A stretch of DNA of 64,000 nt from Uliginosibacterium sp036017065 (GTDB taxonomy: Bacteria > Pseudomonadota > Gammaproteobacteria > Burkholderiales > Rhodocyclaceae), in assembly GCF_036017065.1 (NCBI RefSeq), contig NZ_JAYXHR010000001.1, positions 248,001-312,000 of the forward strand, written 5' to 3'. The notes beneath the pieces are model-generated. The model had not been told where the DNA came from. It was given only the letters and a program-made list of their open reading frames with translations, and did no database searches. This document shows, piece after piece, positions 42,334-50,982 of this stretch. Position numbers and translations under genes: made by a program. Position 1 is the stretch's first letter, and each line of letters starts with the position of its first letter.

Positions 42334-42864
42334 ATGAGTGTGGCCGACGACAAGTCCTATATGCTCGACACCGACCTCTTTCACTGGCTCTGCCAGACGG
42401 GGCTGGCGGAAAGCGGCCTGGCGGGCCGACGTCTTTTTGCGACGCATACCCAGCTTGCGGAACTGCGCATGCTGAAGGATTCCGGCAGGCGTGCCGAGCT
42501 GCTGGAAGCCTTTGAAGGCTTGCTGAGCCCGGAAGCAATCGAGCCGCAGGGTGTGACCTCCTCGGGCGACCTCACCGAATCCCAGGTGCTCAATACCTCC
42601 ACCTGGCTCAGGGATGATTTCTCGTTCGAGCAGAACGAGCCGGCGGAGGAGAGCCAGCCCACCTACGGACAACTGTTCGAAGCGCTCGAGGCCCGCGAGC
42701 GCAAGCGCCACAACGTGCAGGATGCGGTTGTCGTGGAAACGGCGGTGAAGCAGGGGGCCACACTGATCACGGCTGACCGCGTCATCGCGCTGGTGGTGCG
42801 CCAATGGAACGGCAGCGTCGAGGAATGGATGCTGCCCACCGGCCTGCAGATCGGTACTCAGTGA
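42334..42864 (+). CDS. PIN-domain protein, solitary
   Basis: This 176-aa protein reads as a PIN-fold ribonuclease-like domain. The four expected acidic positions are present: Asp12 in YMLDTDLFHW, Glu43 in THTQLAELRML, Asp130 in NVQDAVVVETAVKQGA and Asp148 in LITADRVIALV. PIN domains in VapC toxins cleave RNA using Mg and normally have an antitoxin gene just upstream. None is seen here, and the protein is longer than a typical VapC (about 130-140 aa) because of an acidic insertion around 65-110. It could be a non-toxin PIN protein. The fold assignment is from motif reading only. Confidence 0.65.
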   Translation: MSVADDKSYMLDTDLFHWLCQTGLAESGLAGRRLFATHTQLAELRMLKDSGRRAELLEAFEGLLSPEAIEPQGVTSSGDLTESQVLNTSTWLRDDFSFEQNEPAEESQPTYGQLFEALEARERKRHNVQDAVVVETAVKQGATLITADRVIALVVRQWNGSVEEWMLPTGLQIGTQ

Positions 42865-42958
42865 TTCGTCGCAGTTGCTGAAGCGCAGCCCTTAGAGCTT
42901 CCGCGCAGTGCTTCGGGCCTTCAGCTAATGACGGGTGAGCATTGCGACGACGCGCCGA

Positions 42959-45853
42959 TCAACCGCAGCTTCCGACCGCCCCACACGCAGTGCAGAAGTC
43001 GCATCCATCCTTCCTGATCACGGCGGGGTTGCCACATTCGTTGCACAGCGCGCCCTGCATCACCCGCGGTTCGTCGTCACCACGTGGCGCCTCCAGGATG
43101 CCCATCTCGCGCATCGGATAACCGTCCTCGTCCAGCACGCCCAGCATCGCGTAGCGGTGGATGACCAGGCGTGCGAGATAGGCGACGGTGCTGGGCCAGT
43201 TCTGCTGGCGGCGCGTGCCGGGAACGAAGGCCATGAAGTCGCCGAGTGGCTCCGGGTAGTTCAGCAGCTTGCGCAGCTTCATACCGATCCAGGCCGGGTC
43301 CATGACGCGCATGTCCAGCGACAACACGCGAGCGAGGCCGTCGAGAGCGCGCGGGTAGTTGCCGGATAGCCACATGGAATAAGGGCGGGTGACGCCATCC
43401 GGCAGCGTGATCTCCTTGAGACCGAGCACGAAGTCTTCACCGCTGGCGGGGTTCTGGATATCCACCGTCCACGACAGCGTGCCGTCGGTGCCGGTTCTCG
43501 GTTCCTGGGCACTGAACACCGCGTCCAGCACGGGATTCGTGCCTTGTTGATCGAAGGCGCCGAGCTTCTCGCAGCGGTAGCGCAGCACTTGCGCAAAGGC
43601 GGCGACGACACCGGGCACACGCCGCGTCTCGCCGTGCGGAGGGAATCGCAGCTCGAAGCCCGTCTCGCCGACGATGTGCGCCAGGGTGTCGAGCTTGAGC
43701 TTGAGCCAAGCGCGGTCGTTGGCGCGCATGTCCATGGACAGCGTCTTGGCCAGCGCGCCCAGGCCACGTGGCTGGTCGGCGCCGTTCACCCACACCTCGA
43801 AGGGAAAGTCGCCCGGGCTGTCGGTGGCCCCGGTCTGGCCGACGAACAGCGCGAAGCTGCCCTGTGGCGTGTCGAGCATGTAGGTCCACGACGTATTGCC
43901 GTCCGGTAGCTCGGGTCGGCCTGGCCAGCGCAGGCTGGACAGTACGGGCGCGGGCAGGTTGGGGATGCTCAGCCTGCGGTTGGCGTCGCTGACGACGACG
44001 TCATGCGGCAGCTTCTTCGGCGTATCGACGGACAACACGGAGCCGAGCACGCTGTTGGGCCGATAGGTGGCCAGGCCCTTCAGGCCGGCCTTCCATGCGC
44101 TGAGATAGAGGTTCTCGAAATCGGCGTATGGGTAGTCAGCGGGGACATTGACGGTCTTGGAGATGCTGGTGTCGACGCAGGGTGCGACGGCCGCCACCAT
44201 GTTCTTGTGCGCCTCGGCGGAGATTTCCAGCGCGGTGACGAAGGCCGGCGGCAGCTTGTCGGTGTCGCCGCCCAGATGCCGGTACAGGCGCCACGCATAG
44301 TCCTCCACGGCGTATTCCTTCATGGTGCCGTCGGCCATGCGCTTCTTGCGCGTGTAGGTCCAGGAGAAGGGCGGTTCGATGCCGTTGCTGGCGTTGTCGG
44401 CGAAGGCCAGCGAGATGGTGCCGGTCGGCGCGATCGACAGCAGGTGCGAGTTGCGGATGCCGTGCTTGCGGATGGCATCCTTGATCTCGGCCGGAAGTCG
44501 GGACGCAAAATTGCCACCGGACAGGTAGAGGTCGGCGTTGAACAACGGAAAGGCGCCGCGCTCCCTGGCGAGTTCCACCGAGGCCAGATAGGCGCGATCG
44601 CGCATGGCTTCGGATATCCGCGTCGCCATCGCACAGGCTTCGGGCGTGTCGTAGCGCAGGCCCAGCATGATCAGCGCATCGCCCAGGCCGGTGAAGCCGA
44701 GCCCGATGCGCCGCTTGTTGCGCGCCTCCTGCTGTTGCTGCGGCAGCGGCCAGTGGGTGGTGTCCAGCACGTTGTCGAGCATGCGTACCGATGCTTCGAC
44801 CGTGCGCGCAAAGGCGGCGAAGTCGAACTCGCCGAGCTCCACCCCGTCCGCCTGCCCACCGAAAGCCTTCCGCACGAACAGGGTGAGGTTGATCGAGCCC
44901 AGGCAGCAGCAGCCGTAGGGCGGCAAGGGCTGCTCCGCACACGGGTTGGTCGCCTCGATGGTCTCGCAGTAGTACAGGTTGTTGTCGCGGTTGATGCGGT
45001 CCAGGAACAGGATGCCGGGCTCGGCATGGTCATAGGTGGAACGCATGATCTGGTCCCACAGGTCGCGCGCCCGCAGCTTGCGGTAGACCCACCAGCCGTC
45101 GTCGCGCTGGTAGCCGCCGTTGGCGCGGATTTCCGGAGCGGGCTCGGCGCGGTGGGCCAGTTCCACCTCGCCGTCGGCTTCCACCGCTCGCATGAACGTG
45201 TCGGTGACTGCGACCGAGATGTTGAAGTTGGATAGGTCGCCGTGATCCTTTGCGTGGACGAACAGTTCGATGTCCGGATGATCGCAGCGCAGGACGCCCA
45301 TCTGCGCTCCCCGCCGGGCGCCGGCGGATTCCACCGTTTCGCAGGAGCGGTCGAACACGCGCATGTAGCTCACCGGACCGGATGCGCGACTCTGCGTGCC
45401 GCGCACCAGGGCGCCCACCGGGCGGATCGCCGAGAAGTCATAGCCGACGCCACCACCGCGCCGCATGGTTTCGGCCGCCTGTGCCAGCGCGGTGTAGATG
45501 CCGGGGCGGCCGTCGGATTCCTCGGTGACCGAATCGCCGACGGGCTGGACGAAGCAGTTGATCAGTGTCGCGGCAAGCTGGGTGCCGGCAGCGGAGTTGA
45601 TGCGTCCCGCCGGTATGAAGCCGTTCTGCTGGGCTTCGAGGAAGCGGGCCTCCCAGTGCGTCCGCCTGTCCTCGGTTTCGACGGCGGCCAATGCGCGGGC
45701 AACGCGTTTTCGCACGTCGGTGACGTCGGACTCGCTGCCCTTGGCGTACTTTTCGAGCAGCACCTCACCGGAGATTTCCTGCTCGGCGAGTGCCGTGACC
45801 GTGGTGGTCGTGGCAGGCGGGACGGCGGACGGGGAGGGCTGACCAGGGCGCAT
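42959..45853 (-). CDS. nrdJ: Adenosylcobalamin-dependent (class II) ribonucleotide reductase
   Basis: NrdJ (964 aa) reduces ribonucleotides using adenosylcobalamin, with or without oxygen. Class II markers are NCFVQPVGDS (redox Cys), MRRGGGVGYDFSAIRPVGA, ESAGARRGAQMGVLRCDHPDI, the thiyl Cys in TNPCAEQPLPPYGCC (about 304) and SIAPTGTISLAFADNASNG. The C-terminal third holds two copies of a TSCPD-like domain (about 645-775 and 775-910) and a final Zn-ribbon-like tail with CNECG and CTACG. The start is the ATG at 45853. I found no B12 box typical of a cobalamin riboswitch upstream. Confidence 0.93.
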   Translation of the reverse strand: MRPGQPSPSAVPPATTTTVTALAEQEISGEVLLEKYAKGSESDVTDVRKRVARALAAVETEDRRTHWEARFLEAQQNGFIPAGRINSAAGTQLAATLINCFVQPVGDSVTEESDGRPGIYTALAQAAETMRRGGGVGYDFSAIRPVGALVRGTQSRASGPVSYMRVFDRSCETVESAGARRGAQMGVLRCDHPDIELFVHAKDHGDLSNFNISVAVTDTFMRAVEADGEVELAHRAEPAPEIRANGGYQRDDGWWVYRKLRARDLWDQIMRSTYDHAEPGILFLDRINRDNNLYYCETIEATNPCAEQPLPPYGCCCLGSINLTLFVRKAFGGQADGVELGEFDFAAFARTVEASVRMLDNVLDTTHWPLPQQQQEARNKRRIGLGFTGLGDALIMLGLRYDTPEACAMATRISEAMRDRAYLASVELARERGAFPLFNADLYLSGGNFASRLPAEIKDAIRKHGIRNSHLLSIAPTGTISLAFADNASNGIEPPFSWTYTRKKRMADGTMKEYAVEDYAWRLYRHLGGDTDKLPPAFVTALEISAEAHKNMVAAVAPCVDTSISKTVNVPADYPYADFENLYLSAWKAGLKGLATYRPNSVLGSVLSVDTPKKLPHDVVVSDANRRLSIPNLPAPVLSSLRWPGRPELPDGNTSWTYMLDTPQGSFALFVGQTGATDSPGDFPFEVWVNGADQPRGLGALAKTLSMDMRANDRAWLKLKLDTLAHIVGETGFELRFPPHGETRRVPGVVAAFAQVLRYRCEKLGAFDQQGTNPVLDAVFSAQEPRTGTDGTLSWTVDIQNPASGEDFVLGLKEITLPDGVTRPYSMWLSGNYPRALDGLARVLSLDMRVMDPAWIGMKLRKLLNYPEPLGDFMAFVPGTRRQQNWPSTVAYLARLVIHRYAMLGVLDEDGYPMREMGILEAPRGDDEPRVMQGALCNECGNPAVIRKDGCDFCTACGAVGSCG

Positions 45854-46020
45854 GACGGATACCTCGGCGGACCGGACGGCCTGTCAGCGTAGCCCGCCAG
45901 GTCGTCAGTCGCCATAGAAATCGTGGATGGTGCTGTGGTGCCGCCATCATGTCGCGCCAGGGTCGGCGGGGCATTGTGCGGGCTCAACTCATTGGAGCCC
46001 GACGCCTTCGCGGTGTTCCG

Positions 46021-46875
46021 TCAGCGCTGCAGGCCGAGGCTGGCCAGCACTTCGCCGAGCTGTGTCTCCGCCTGCTCGATCGCCGCGTTGAGGATCAGGG
46101 CGTCCACGCCGGCCAGGCTGAGCGCTTCCGGGTGCAGGCAGCCGATCGCATCCGAAGTCGGCATGCCGGTCTCGATGGCTTCGGACAACACGGCGGCGAT
46201 ATGCACACGGGCTGCATCGTGCGCCAGGTCGCCCGCGTAGGGGGGCATCAGTTGCGCACCGACCAGCGTGCCGATACTGGCGGGCAGTCGCCAGGAGACG
46301 ATGAGCGCGGCGCCGACCTCGGCGAAATCGCAGCCGGCCAGTTCGCGTTCCCGCTCGGCGCGTTGTCCCAGTGTCGCGGGGCGGGACAGGACGTCGCGCA
46401 TCACGTCGGGAATGGCGTGGCACATGACGAGGTGGCCGGTGTCCGACAGCAGGCCGGCGACGAACAATCGCTCGCCCTCGCGGTCGCCACTGAGGCGGGA
46501 CAAGTGGCGGCACAGCAGGCCGCGGCGCACCGAGCCGCGCCAGAAGCGACGCATGTCCAGATCCGCCGGCGCAACGCTGCTGAAGCTGGCCGCCAGCACG
46601 CTGGCCAGCACGGCCTCGGCCACTTCGTCCAGGCCGATCAGGCTGATTGCGCGCGACAGGGTTTCGATGCGGCGGGGAAAGCCGAAGAAGGCACTGTTGG
46701 CCAGGCGCAGCAGGGTGCCGGCCAGGGCGGGGTCGGCCGACACCAGGCGTGCGAGCTCGTCGGTGGAGACGTCCGGATCCTCGATCGCCTCGCGCACCCG
46801 GTAGTAGACGTCCGGCAGGCTCCAGAGCCCCTCGACGCAGGCCACCAGTTCCTGCGAGGTATGCAGTTCAGCCAT
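46021..46875 (-). CDS. HDOD-domain signalling protein
   Basis: This 284-aa protein is built almost entirely of an HDOD domain, a non-catalytic relative of HD phosphohydrolases. Key stretches are LPDVYYRVREAIEDPDVSTDELARLVSADPAL, LLRLANSAFFGFPRRIETLSRAISLIGL and GLLSDTGHLVM. HDOD proteins act as regulators in taxis, biofilm and c-di-GMP-linked pathways and have no known enzymatic activity. The ATG at 46875 overlaps the stop of the PilZ-like gene by 8 bp (ATGGCTGA), so the two are co-translated and probably act together. An extension upstream to 46911 is possible but lies inside the other gene. Confidence 0.85.
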   Translation of the reverse strand: MAELHTSQELVACVEGLWSLPDVYYRVREAIEDPDVSTDELARLVSADPALAGTLLRLANSAFFGFPRRIETLSRAISLIGLDEVAEAVLASVLAASFSSVAPADLDMRRFWRGSVRRGLLCRHLSRLSGDREGERLFVAGLLSDTGHLVMCHAIPDVMRDVLSRPATLGQRAERERELAGCDFAEVGAALIVSWRLPASIGTLVGAQLMPPYAGDLAHDAARVHIAAVLSEAIETGMPTSDAIGCLHPEALSLAGVDALILNAAIEQAETQLGEVLASLGLQR

Positions 46876-48505
46876 TGTTCGCCTTGTCGTCGGACAGGTC
46901 GTCCTCGTCAATGTCCACGGTTTCGCCGTTGCTGCCGACGCGGCGCGCGCGCAGGCGGATCAGGTCGCAGCTGGCCAGGCGCTCGACGATCTCGACCGCC
47001 TCCAGCTGCACCATCGCACCCTTGTACGGCACCATCAGCGACATGCCCGGCTTGACGTCGCCCATCGGCGCCAGCAACCCGGGGGATTTGTTCAGGCACA
47101 ACACCTTGGACAGCAGCAGGACCGGCACCTGGACGGATTTGCCCTTGCTCGCGGGCTTGCTGATGTTGGCCGGAGCGGCGTTGTCGCCCAACAGCTCCAC
47201 GCCGAGTTCGAAATCTGCATTTGTGATGCTGCGCGCCCGGCGCGTCACGCACAAGCTGACGGCAGCGCTCTCGCGCGGACGCAGCGCGACCAGTTCGCCC
47301 ACCGCGATCGCCCCGGCGTGGCCGCTGACGAAACGCAGGCCGAAGCCGGAGGGACTCTGGTCCACCACCTGCCATTCGCTGGTCTGCGACAGGCCGCCAC
47401 CGATACCTTCCGACTTGTCGCTGGCGCGGCGCCGGAAGGCGGCTGCCGTCAGGAAATGGCGAACGGAGTCGAAACCGGGAACCAGGTCGGCGCGCGGACG
47501 GAAGCTGTTGCGGCTGTGGCGGCGCGAGCGCGGCTCCGACCACTGCTCGCCGCAGCGCTGCAGCAGGAACATGTATTCCGGCCTGGCGGCAGCCAGCGGC
47601 AGGCCCAGCTTGTTGGGCGGGATGCCAGTGCGCATGCCGACCAGCTGGCGCTTGAGGTGCTTGAGGACGGTGCGCAGATCCAGCACCAGTTCGCCGGGGT
47701 TCAGCTCATGGCTGGAGCCCAGCCGGCGCGGCACGCGGCCTTTCTCGGTCAGCACGAAGAGGCCGGCGCCGCGCTTCTCGGGCGGGGCACTGCGCACGAC
47801 AACCCGGTTGCCGTGGCGCTCGACGTAAAAGCGCAGCCAGCCCAGTTCTTCAGCGCCCAGGGTGGCTGGGTCGGCGAGGGCCAGCAGGCCGCTCTTGCCC
47901 ACCAGCCGCTCGATGGTTTCCTCGCCTTCGAAGCTCTTGCGGTGGAAACCGCCTTCGCGGGCAATGGCGTAAATGCTGTTGAACTGTGCCCAGCGCCGTG
48001 GCGAACCGCTGGCGTATGCCCGCAGTGCCATCAGGCTGCGCTTGTGGATCAGCTGGGTGGCGCGGAAGCAGGCCTGCTCCAGTGCACTGCGATAAACCGC
48101 GCGCAGCCACTTGCTGTTGAGTTCCAGCGCCAGCTCCATGTAGGCCTCGCCCAGCTGCTTCAGCAGGCGGTCGGCAGTGGCGGCGGCAATGCGGCTGGTG
48201 GCGGTCAGCGGCAGGCGACTTTCGTCGAGCATCTTGTCCAGATCGGTCACCACGGTTTCCGCGTGGTGGTGAATCTGGTCCAGCAGCTTGAGCTGGCGGC
48301 GCAGATGGCCTTTGAGGGCGCGGGCTTCGACGACGCATTGGGACAGCATCTCGGCTGCATGGCGCGGGTGCTGCGGCACCATTTCCGTCAGGCGACCTGC
48401 GATCGCGTTCGCGGAGGTGATGTCCGCGCTGGCGGCACCTCCGATTGGAAGCAAAGCGGCAAATTGGGCCATGGCATTGCGGCCCGGAATTCTGAAGTCC
48501 ACCAC
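46868..48505 (-). CDS. Unrecognised protein with C-terminal PilZ-like region
   Basis: I do not recognise this 545-aa protein as a whole. The N-terminal 170 residues are predicted helical (for example HAAEMLSQCVVEARALKGHLRRQLKLL). The C-terminal part contains DQSPSGFGLRFV at about residue 382, matching the D/N-x-S-x-x-G signature of PilZ domains, and a basic RRHSRNSFRPR stretch about 50 residues earlier that could supply the RxxxR arm. PilZ domains bind c-di-GMP. The spacing is longer than usual, so this is a candidate only. The start is GTG at 48505 or ATG at 48472. It is translationally coupled to the HDOD gene. Confidence 0.6.
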   Translation of the reverse strand: MVDFRIPGRNAMAQFAALLPIGGAASADITSANAIAGRLTEMVPQHPRHAAEMLSQCVVEARALKGHLRRQLKLLDQIHHHAETVVTDLDKMLDESRLPLTATSRIAAATADRLLKQLGEAYMELALELNSKWLRAVYRSALEQACFRATQLIHKRSLMALRAYASGSPRRWAQFNSIYAIAREGGFHRKSFEGEETIERLVGKSGLLALADPATLGAEELGWLRFYVERHGNRVVVRSAPPEKRGAGLFVLTEKGRVPRRLGSSHELNPGELVLDLRTVLKHLKRQLVGMRTGIPPNKLGLPLAAARPEYMFLLQRCGEQWSEPRSRRHSRNSFRPRADLVPGFDSVRHFLTAAAFRRRASDKSEGIGGGLSQTSEWQVVDQSPSGFGLRFVSGHAGAIAVGELVALRPRESAAVSLCVTRRARSITNADFELGVELLGDNAAPANISKPASKGKSVQVPVLLLSKVLCLNKSPGLLAPMGDVKPGMSLMVPYKGAMVQLEAVEIVERLASCDLIRLRARRVGSNGETVDIDEDDLSDDKANNG

Positions 48506-48626
48506 GTTTCCAGCAAGGTCTCGAGACGACGGGATTATGCGCTCCTAACGACATTGGTACAGCGCTTGACCAGTACTGCCTTACATGCGGAGCCGCAGAT
48601 AGGACGGGAGGGGGCTTGGGCCGGTT

Positions 48627-49484
48627 TCAGGCCGTTGACGCGTCCTCGGCGGGCGGGGCTACGAGGTCCCGGTAGGCGTGCCAGGTGGCATGCCCGAGCA
48701 CCGGCACGACGACGACCAGGCCAGCGTGGAAGCTCAGGAAGCCCACTGCCGTCAAGCTGACGATGAGCACGGCCCAGACAAGGCAGGTGCCCGGGTTGCG
48801 CGACAAGGCGAGCAGGCTGGCCAGCATCGCGGTGATGGCGTCCTGGCGCCGGTCCAGCATCAAGGGGATGGAGACCAGGCTGATCCCCAGCACGAGGGCC
48901 GCGAAGACCATCCCGACAGCACAGTAGATCGCCAGGAATTTGATGTTCTCCGCACGCAGGATCTGGCCGAGGAAGCCGCTCAGATTCGGCATCTCGCTGG
49001 TGTAGAACAGGGCGAACAGCACCAGCGAGGCACGTGCCCACACCAGGAAGACGATGGTCAGCACCAGGCCGAATATCCCCAGGTTGCCGGCGTTGCGCCG
49101 CCATACCGTCAAGGCGGAAAGGAAGTCGGGCCGCTGGCCCAGCATGCGCTGGCGACTCAGCTCGTAGAGCCCCATGGACAGGAACGGGCCCAGCAGCAGA
49201 AAGCCTGACGTAAGCGCCGAGGTGTATTGGTAGGCGTGCTCGAAGACCACCGTGATGGTCAGACCCATCGAGGCGAAGCAGAATCCGAAGAACAGGCTGG
49301 CGCCGAGGGAAACCCGCAGATCCACGATGCCGCGGGCCAGCCAGACGAAGGGGCGGGTGAGGGGTACTGCGCGCACCTCGGGGAAGGGAGAGACGGGGTG
49401 CGGCGGTGGTTCAGGCGGATTGCCGGACTCGCGGGTGTTCTCCAAGGCGGACTCCTGTCGCGGATGCGGACCGGATGTTGCCAT
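48627..49484 (-). CDS. Integral membrane protein, DUF2189-like
   Basis: This 285-aa protein has a Pro-rich cytoplasmic N-terminus (about 1-40) and six membrane segments, for example SLGASLFFGFCFASMGLTI, LGIFGLVLTIVFLVWA and FLAIYCAVGMVFAALVLGI. The short loop PFLSMGLYELSRQRMLGQRPDF resembles the conserved part of DUF2189, a proteobacterial membrane family of unknown function. No transport or enzymatic motif is visible. It stands alone between the PilZ-like gene and a small YdcH-type gene. Confidence 0.75.
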   Translation of the reverse strand: MATSGPHPRQESALENTRESGNPPEPPPHPVSPFPEVRAVPLTRPFVWLARGIVDLRVSLGASLFFGFCFASMGLTITVVFEHAYQYTSALTSGFLLLGPFLSMGLYELSRQRMLGQRPDFLSALTVWRRNAGNLGIFGLVLTIVFLVWARASLVLFALFYTSEMPNLSGFLGQILRAENIKFLAIYCAVGMVFAALVLGISLVSIPLMLDRRQDAITAMLASLLALSRNPGTCLVWAVLIVSLTAVGFLSFHAGLVVVVPVLGHATWHAYRDLVAPPAEDASTA

Positions 49485-49627
49485 GACACACCTGTGGCAA
49501 TGCGCTGCGGTGCAGCGACCATCAGCCGCCGCAATGGCAGGGTTTGATTCTTTGATTGAACTGACCCGGCAAGGCGCGGGTCAGAAATTGCAGGAACAGC
49601 AGAGGCGAAACGAGGGGCAGGGCGTGA

Positions 49628-49840
49628 TCAGGCCGGCAGATTCGGCGCGATCATCCGCTCGATGAGGTTGATGCGGTCGCGCACGATGAGCTTGCGCTTC
49701 TTCAGCCGACGCAAGGCCAGTTCGTCGTCCATGGGTTTCTGGCACAGCAGGGTGATGGTGTCGTCGAGTTGCCGGTGTTCGTCGCGCAAAGTTTCCAGCC
49801 GGGTGTGCAGGCTCATCGCGCGCTCAAGAATCTCGCTCAT
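49628..49840 (-). CDS. YdcH-family (DUF465) small helical protein
   Basis: This 70-aa protein reads as two helices with heptad character (LHTRLETLRDEHRQLDDTI and LRRLKKRKLIVRDRINLIERMI) joined by a short acidic turn (KPMDDELA). That is the DUF465/YdcH pattern, a small widespread family without known function. CAGGAG lies about 11 bases before the ATG at 49840, supporting expression. It is divergent from the DUF3567-like gene, with a 307-bp gap between them. Confidence 0.85.
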   Translation of the reverse strand: MSEILERAMSLHTRLETLRDEHRQLDDTITLLCQKPMDDELALRRLKKRKLIVRDRINLIERMIAPNLPA

Positions 49841-50147
49841 TGTTCTTTGCTCCTGTCAGTCACTGGTTTGCCGTCAGGATGGGGTCGGACTCTGGTGTGG
49901 TCCGTGAGTTCATTCATTAGGTGTACGTCCTGAAGGGCAATTTTTGAATAAGGGTTTTATGCAGTCAGGGCCGGCCCTTGGTGCCAGCGTTCCGGGGGAA
50001 GTCCCGTCAGGCAAGCGATTCACGTCCTGACACAAGTGGCAGCGGGGAACACCTATTGATTTTCCCCCTGTCTGACCCGAAATCAGTATTGAGGCCGATG
50101 ACAATGCCGTCCCGGCCGTCGAGAGGTTTCAACGGGGAGGTGATGAC
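49841..50147. other. Divergent intergenic region, 307 bp, no gene seen
   Basis: This region lies between the starts of the YdcH-type gene (minus) and the DUF3567-like gene (plus). It must hold both promoters, but I cannot fix a -35/-10 pair with confidence on either strand. It contains a modestly AT-rich patch (CAATTTTTGAATAAGGGTTT near 49938). A 64-codon open frame at 49910-50104 (minus) has no ribosome-binding site or recognisable sequence and I do not regard it as a gene. Confidence 0.6.
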
Positions 50148-50387
50148 ATGCAGATCGTATTCAACAATCCGGTTCTGTACGTGGTGTCCTACCCCTCGGT
50201 CGACTCGATCGAGGTCATCGACAAGCGCCTTGGCCGTGGAACGCTGCTGTCTGGCGACACTGCTGCCCGCTTCCGGGTCGAGCTTGCCTCGGTGCTGGAA
50301 GGCGAAGAAGACGAGCGCGATGCCGATCTCGACATCTTTCTCGACCAGTTCGACGCGTTGATGACGCAGCCAGCCATCTACCAGTAA
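50148..50387 (+). CDS. DUF3567-like small protein
   Basis: This 79-aa acidic protein starts MQIVFNNPVLYVVSYP and contains the pattern GVEVIDKR-like SIEVIDKRLGRGTLLSGDTA, which I associate with DUF3567, a family largely confined to betaproteobacteria. The C-terminal half (EDERDADLDIFLDQFDALMTQP) is helical and acidic. GGGGAGG lies about 8 bases before the ATG, so translation is well supported. Its function is unknown. It is followed 43 bp later by greB and may share its transcript. Confidence 0.8.
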   Translation: MQIVFNNPVLYVVSYPSVDSIEVIDKRLGRGTLLSGDTAARFRVELASVLEGEEDERDADLDIFLDQFDALMTQPAIYQ

Positions 50388-50430
50388 GTCCGGTAGGATC
50401 GCGCACTGATGTTTCAGCAGTGCGACAGGC

Positions 50431-50982
50431 ATGAACAAGGCATTCGTCAAGGAAAACGACAGCGAGGACGACGACGAGCTGGACGGGGCGCCCCGCCTCC
50501 CGGCGGGCACCCGTAACTACATGACCAAGCGTGGCTACGCCACGCTGAAGGGTGAGCTCGACCATCTGCTCAAGAAAGAGCGTCCCGACATGGTCCAGGT
50601 CGTGGCCTGGGCGGCGAGCAATGGCGACCGCTCGGAGAATGGCGACTACCTCTACGGCAAGCGCCGTTTGCGCGAGATCGACCGGCGCATCCGCTTCCTC
50701 ATCAAACGCCTGGAGTCCGCGGTAGTTGTCGACCCCGCCGAGCAGCAGAATCCCGAGCAGGTCTTTTTTGGCGCCACCGTGACGGTGAGCGATCCGGACG
50801 GTGCGGAGGCGACTTACCAGATCGTCGGCGTCGATGAGGCAAACGCCTCGCAGGGCAGGATCAGCTGGATCTCGCCCCTGGCGACCGCGTTGCTCAAGGC
50901 ACGGGAAGGCGACACCGTGAAGGTGGCCAGTCCCGGCGGGCCCCGCGAAATCGACGTCCTGGAAATCCGCTACGAGCCCTGA
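50431..50982 (+). CDS. greB: Transcription elongation factor GreB
   Basis: GreB (183 aa) rescues RNA polymerase with long backtracked transcripts and is the paralogue of GreA at 13903-14379. The coiled coil has the GreB-type tip ASNGDRSENGDYLYGKRRLREID. The C-terminal FKBP-like domain has VSDPDGAEATYQIVGVDEA and ends IDVLEIRYEP. An acidic N-terminal extension of about 25 residues (NDSEDDDELDG) precedes the usual start of the domain. The 3' end overlaps the convergent sensor kinase gene by 13 bp. Confidence 0.95.
   Translation: MNKAFVKENDSEDDDELDGAPRLPAGTRNYMTKRGYATLKGELDHLLKKERPDMVQVVAWAASNGDRSENGDYLYGKRRLREIDRRIRFLIKRLESAVVVDPAEQQNPEQVFFGATVTVSDPDGAEATYQIVGVDEANASQGRISWISPLATALLKAREGDTVKVASPGGPREIDVLEIRYEP

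Noticed and set aside
41977..42864. The Cys-rich small protein and the PIN protein as a toxin-antitoxin pair
   Set aside because: The small protein has a signal peptide and no DNA-binding motif, the genes are about 100 bp apart, and the order gives no translational coupling.
45854..46020. Cobalamin riboswitch upstream of the B12-dependent ribonucleotide reductase
   Set aside because: I looked for a B12 box (AGYCAGGRRACCTGCC-like) on the minus strand and found no match. A riboswitch is possible in principle but not supported.
49910..50104. A 64-codon minus-strand open frame in the 307-bp intergenic region
   Set aside because: It has no ribosome-binding site and no recognisable composition, and it overlaps the region that must contain two divergent promoters.
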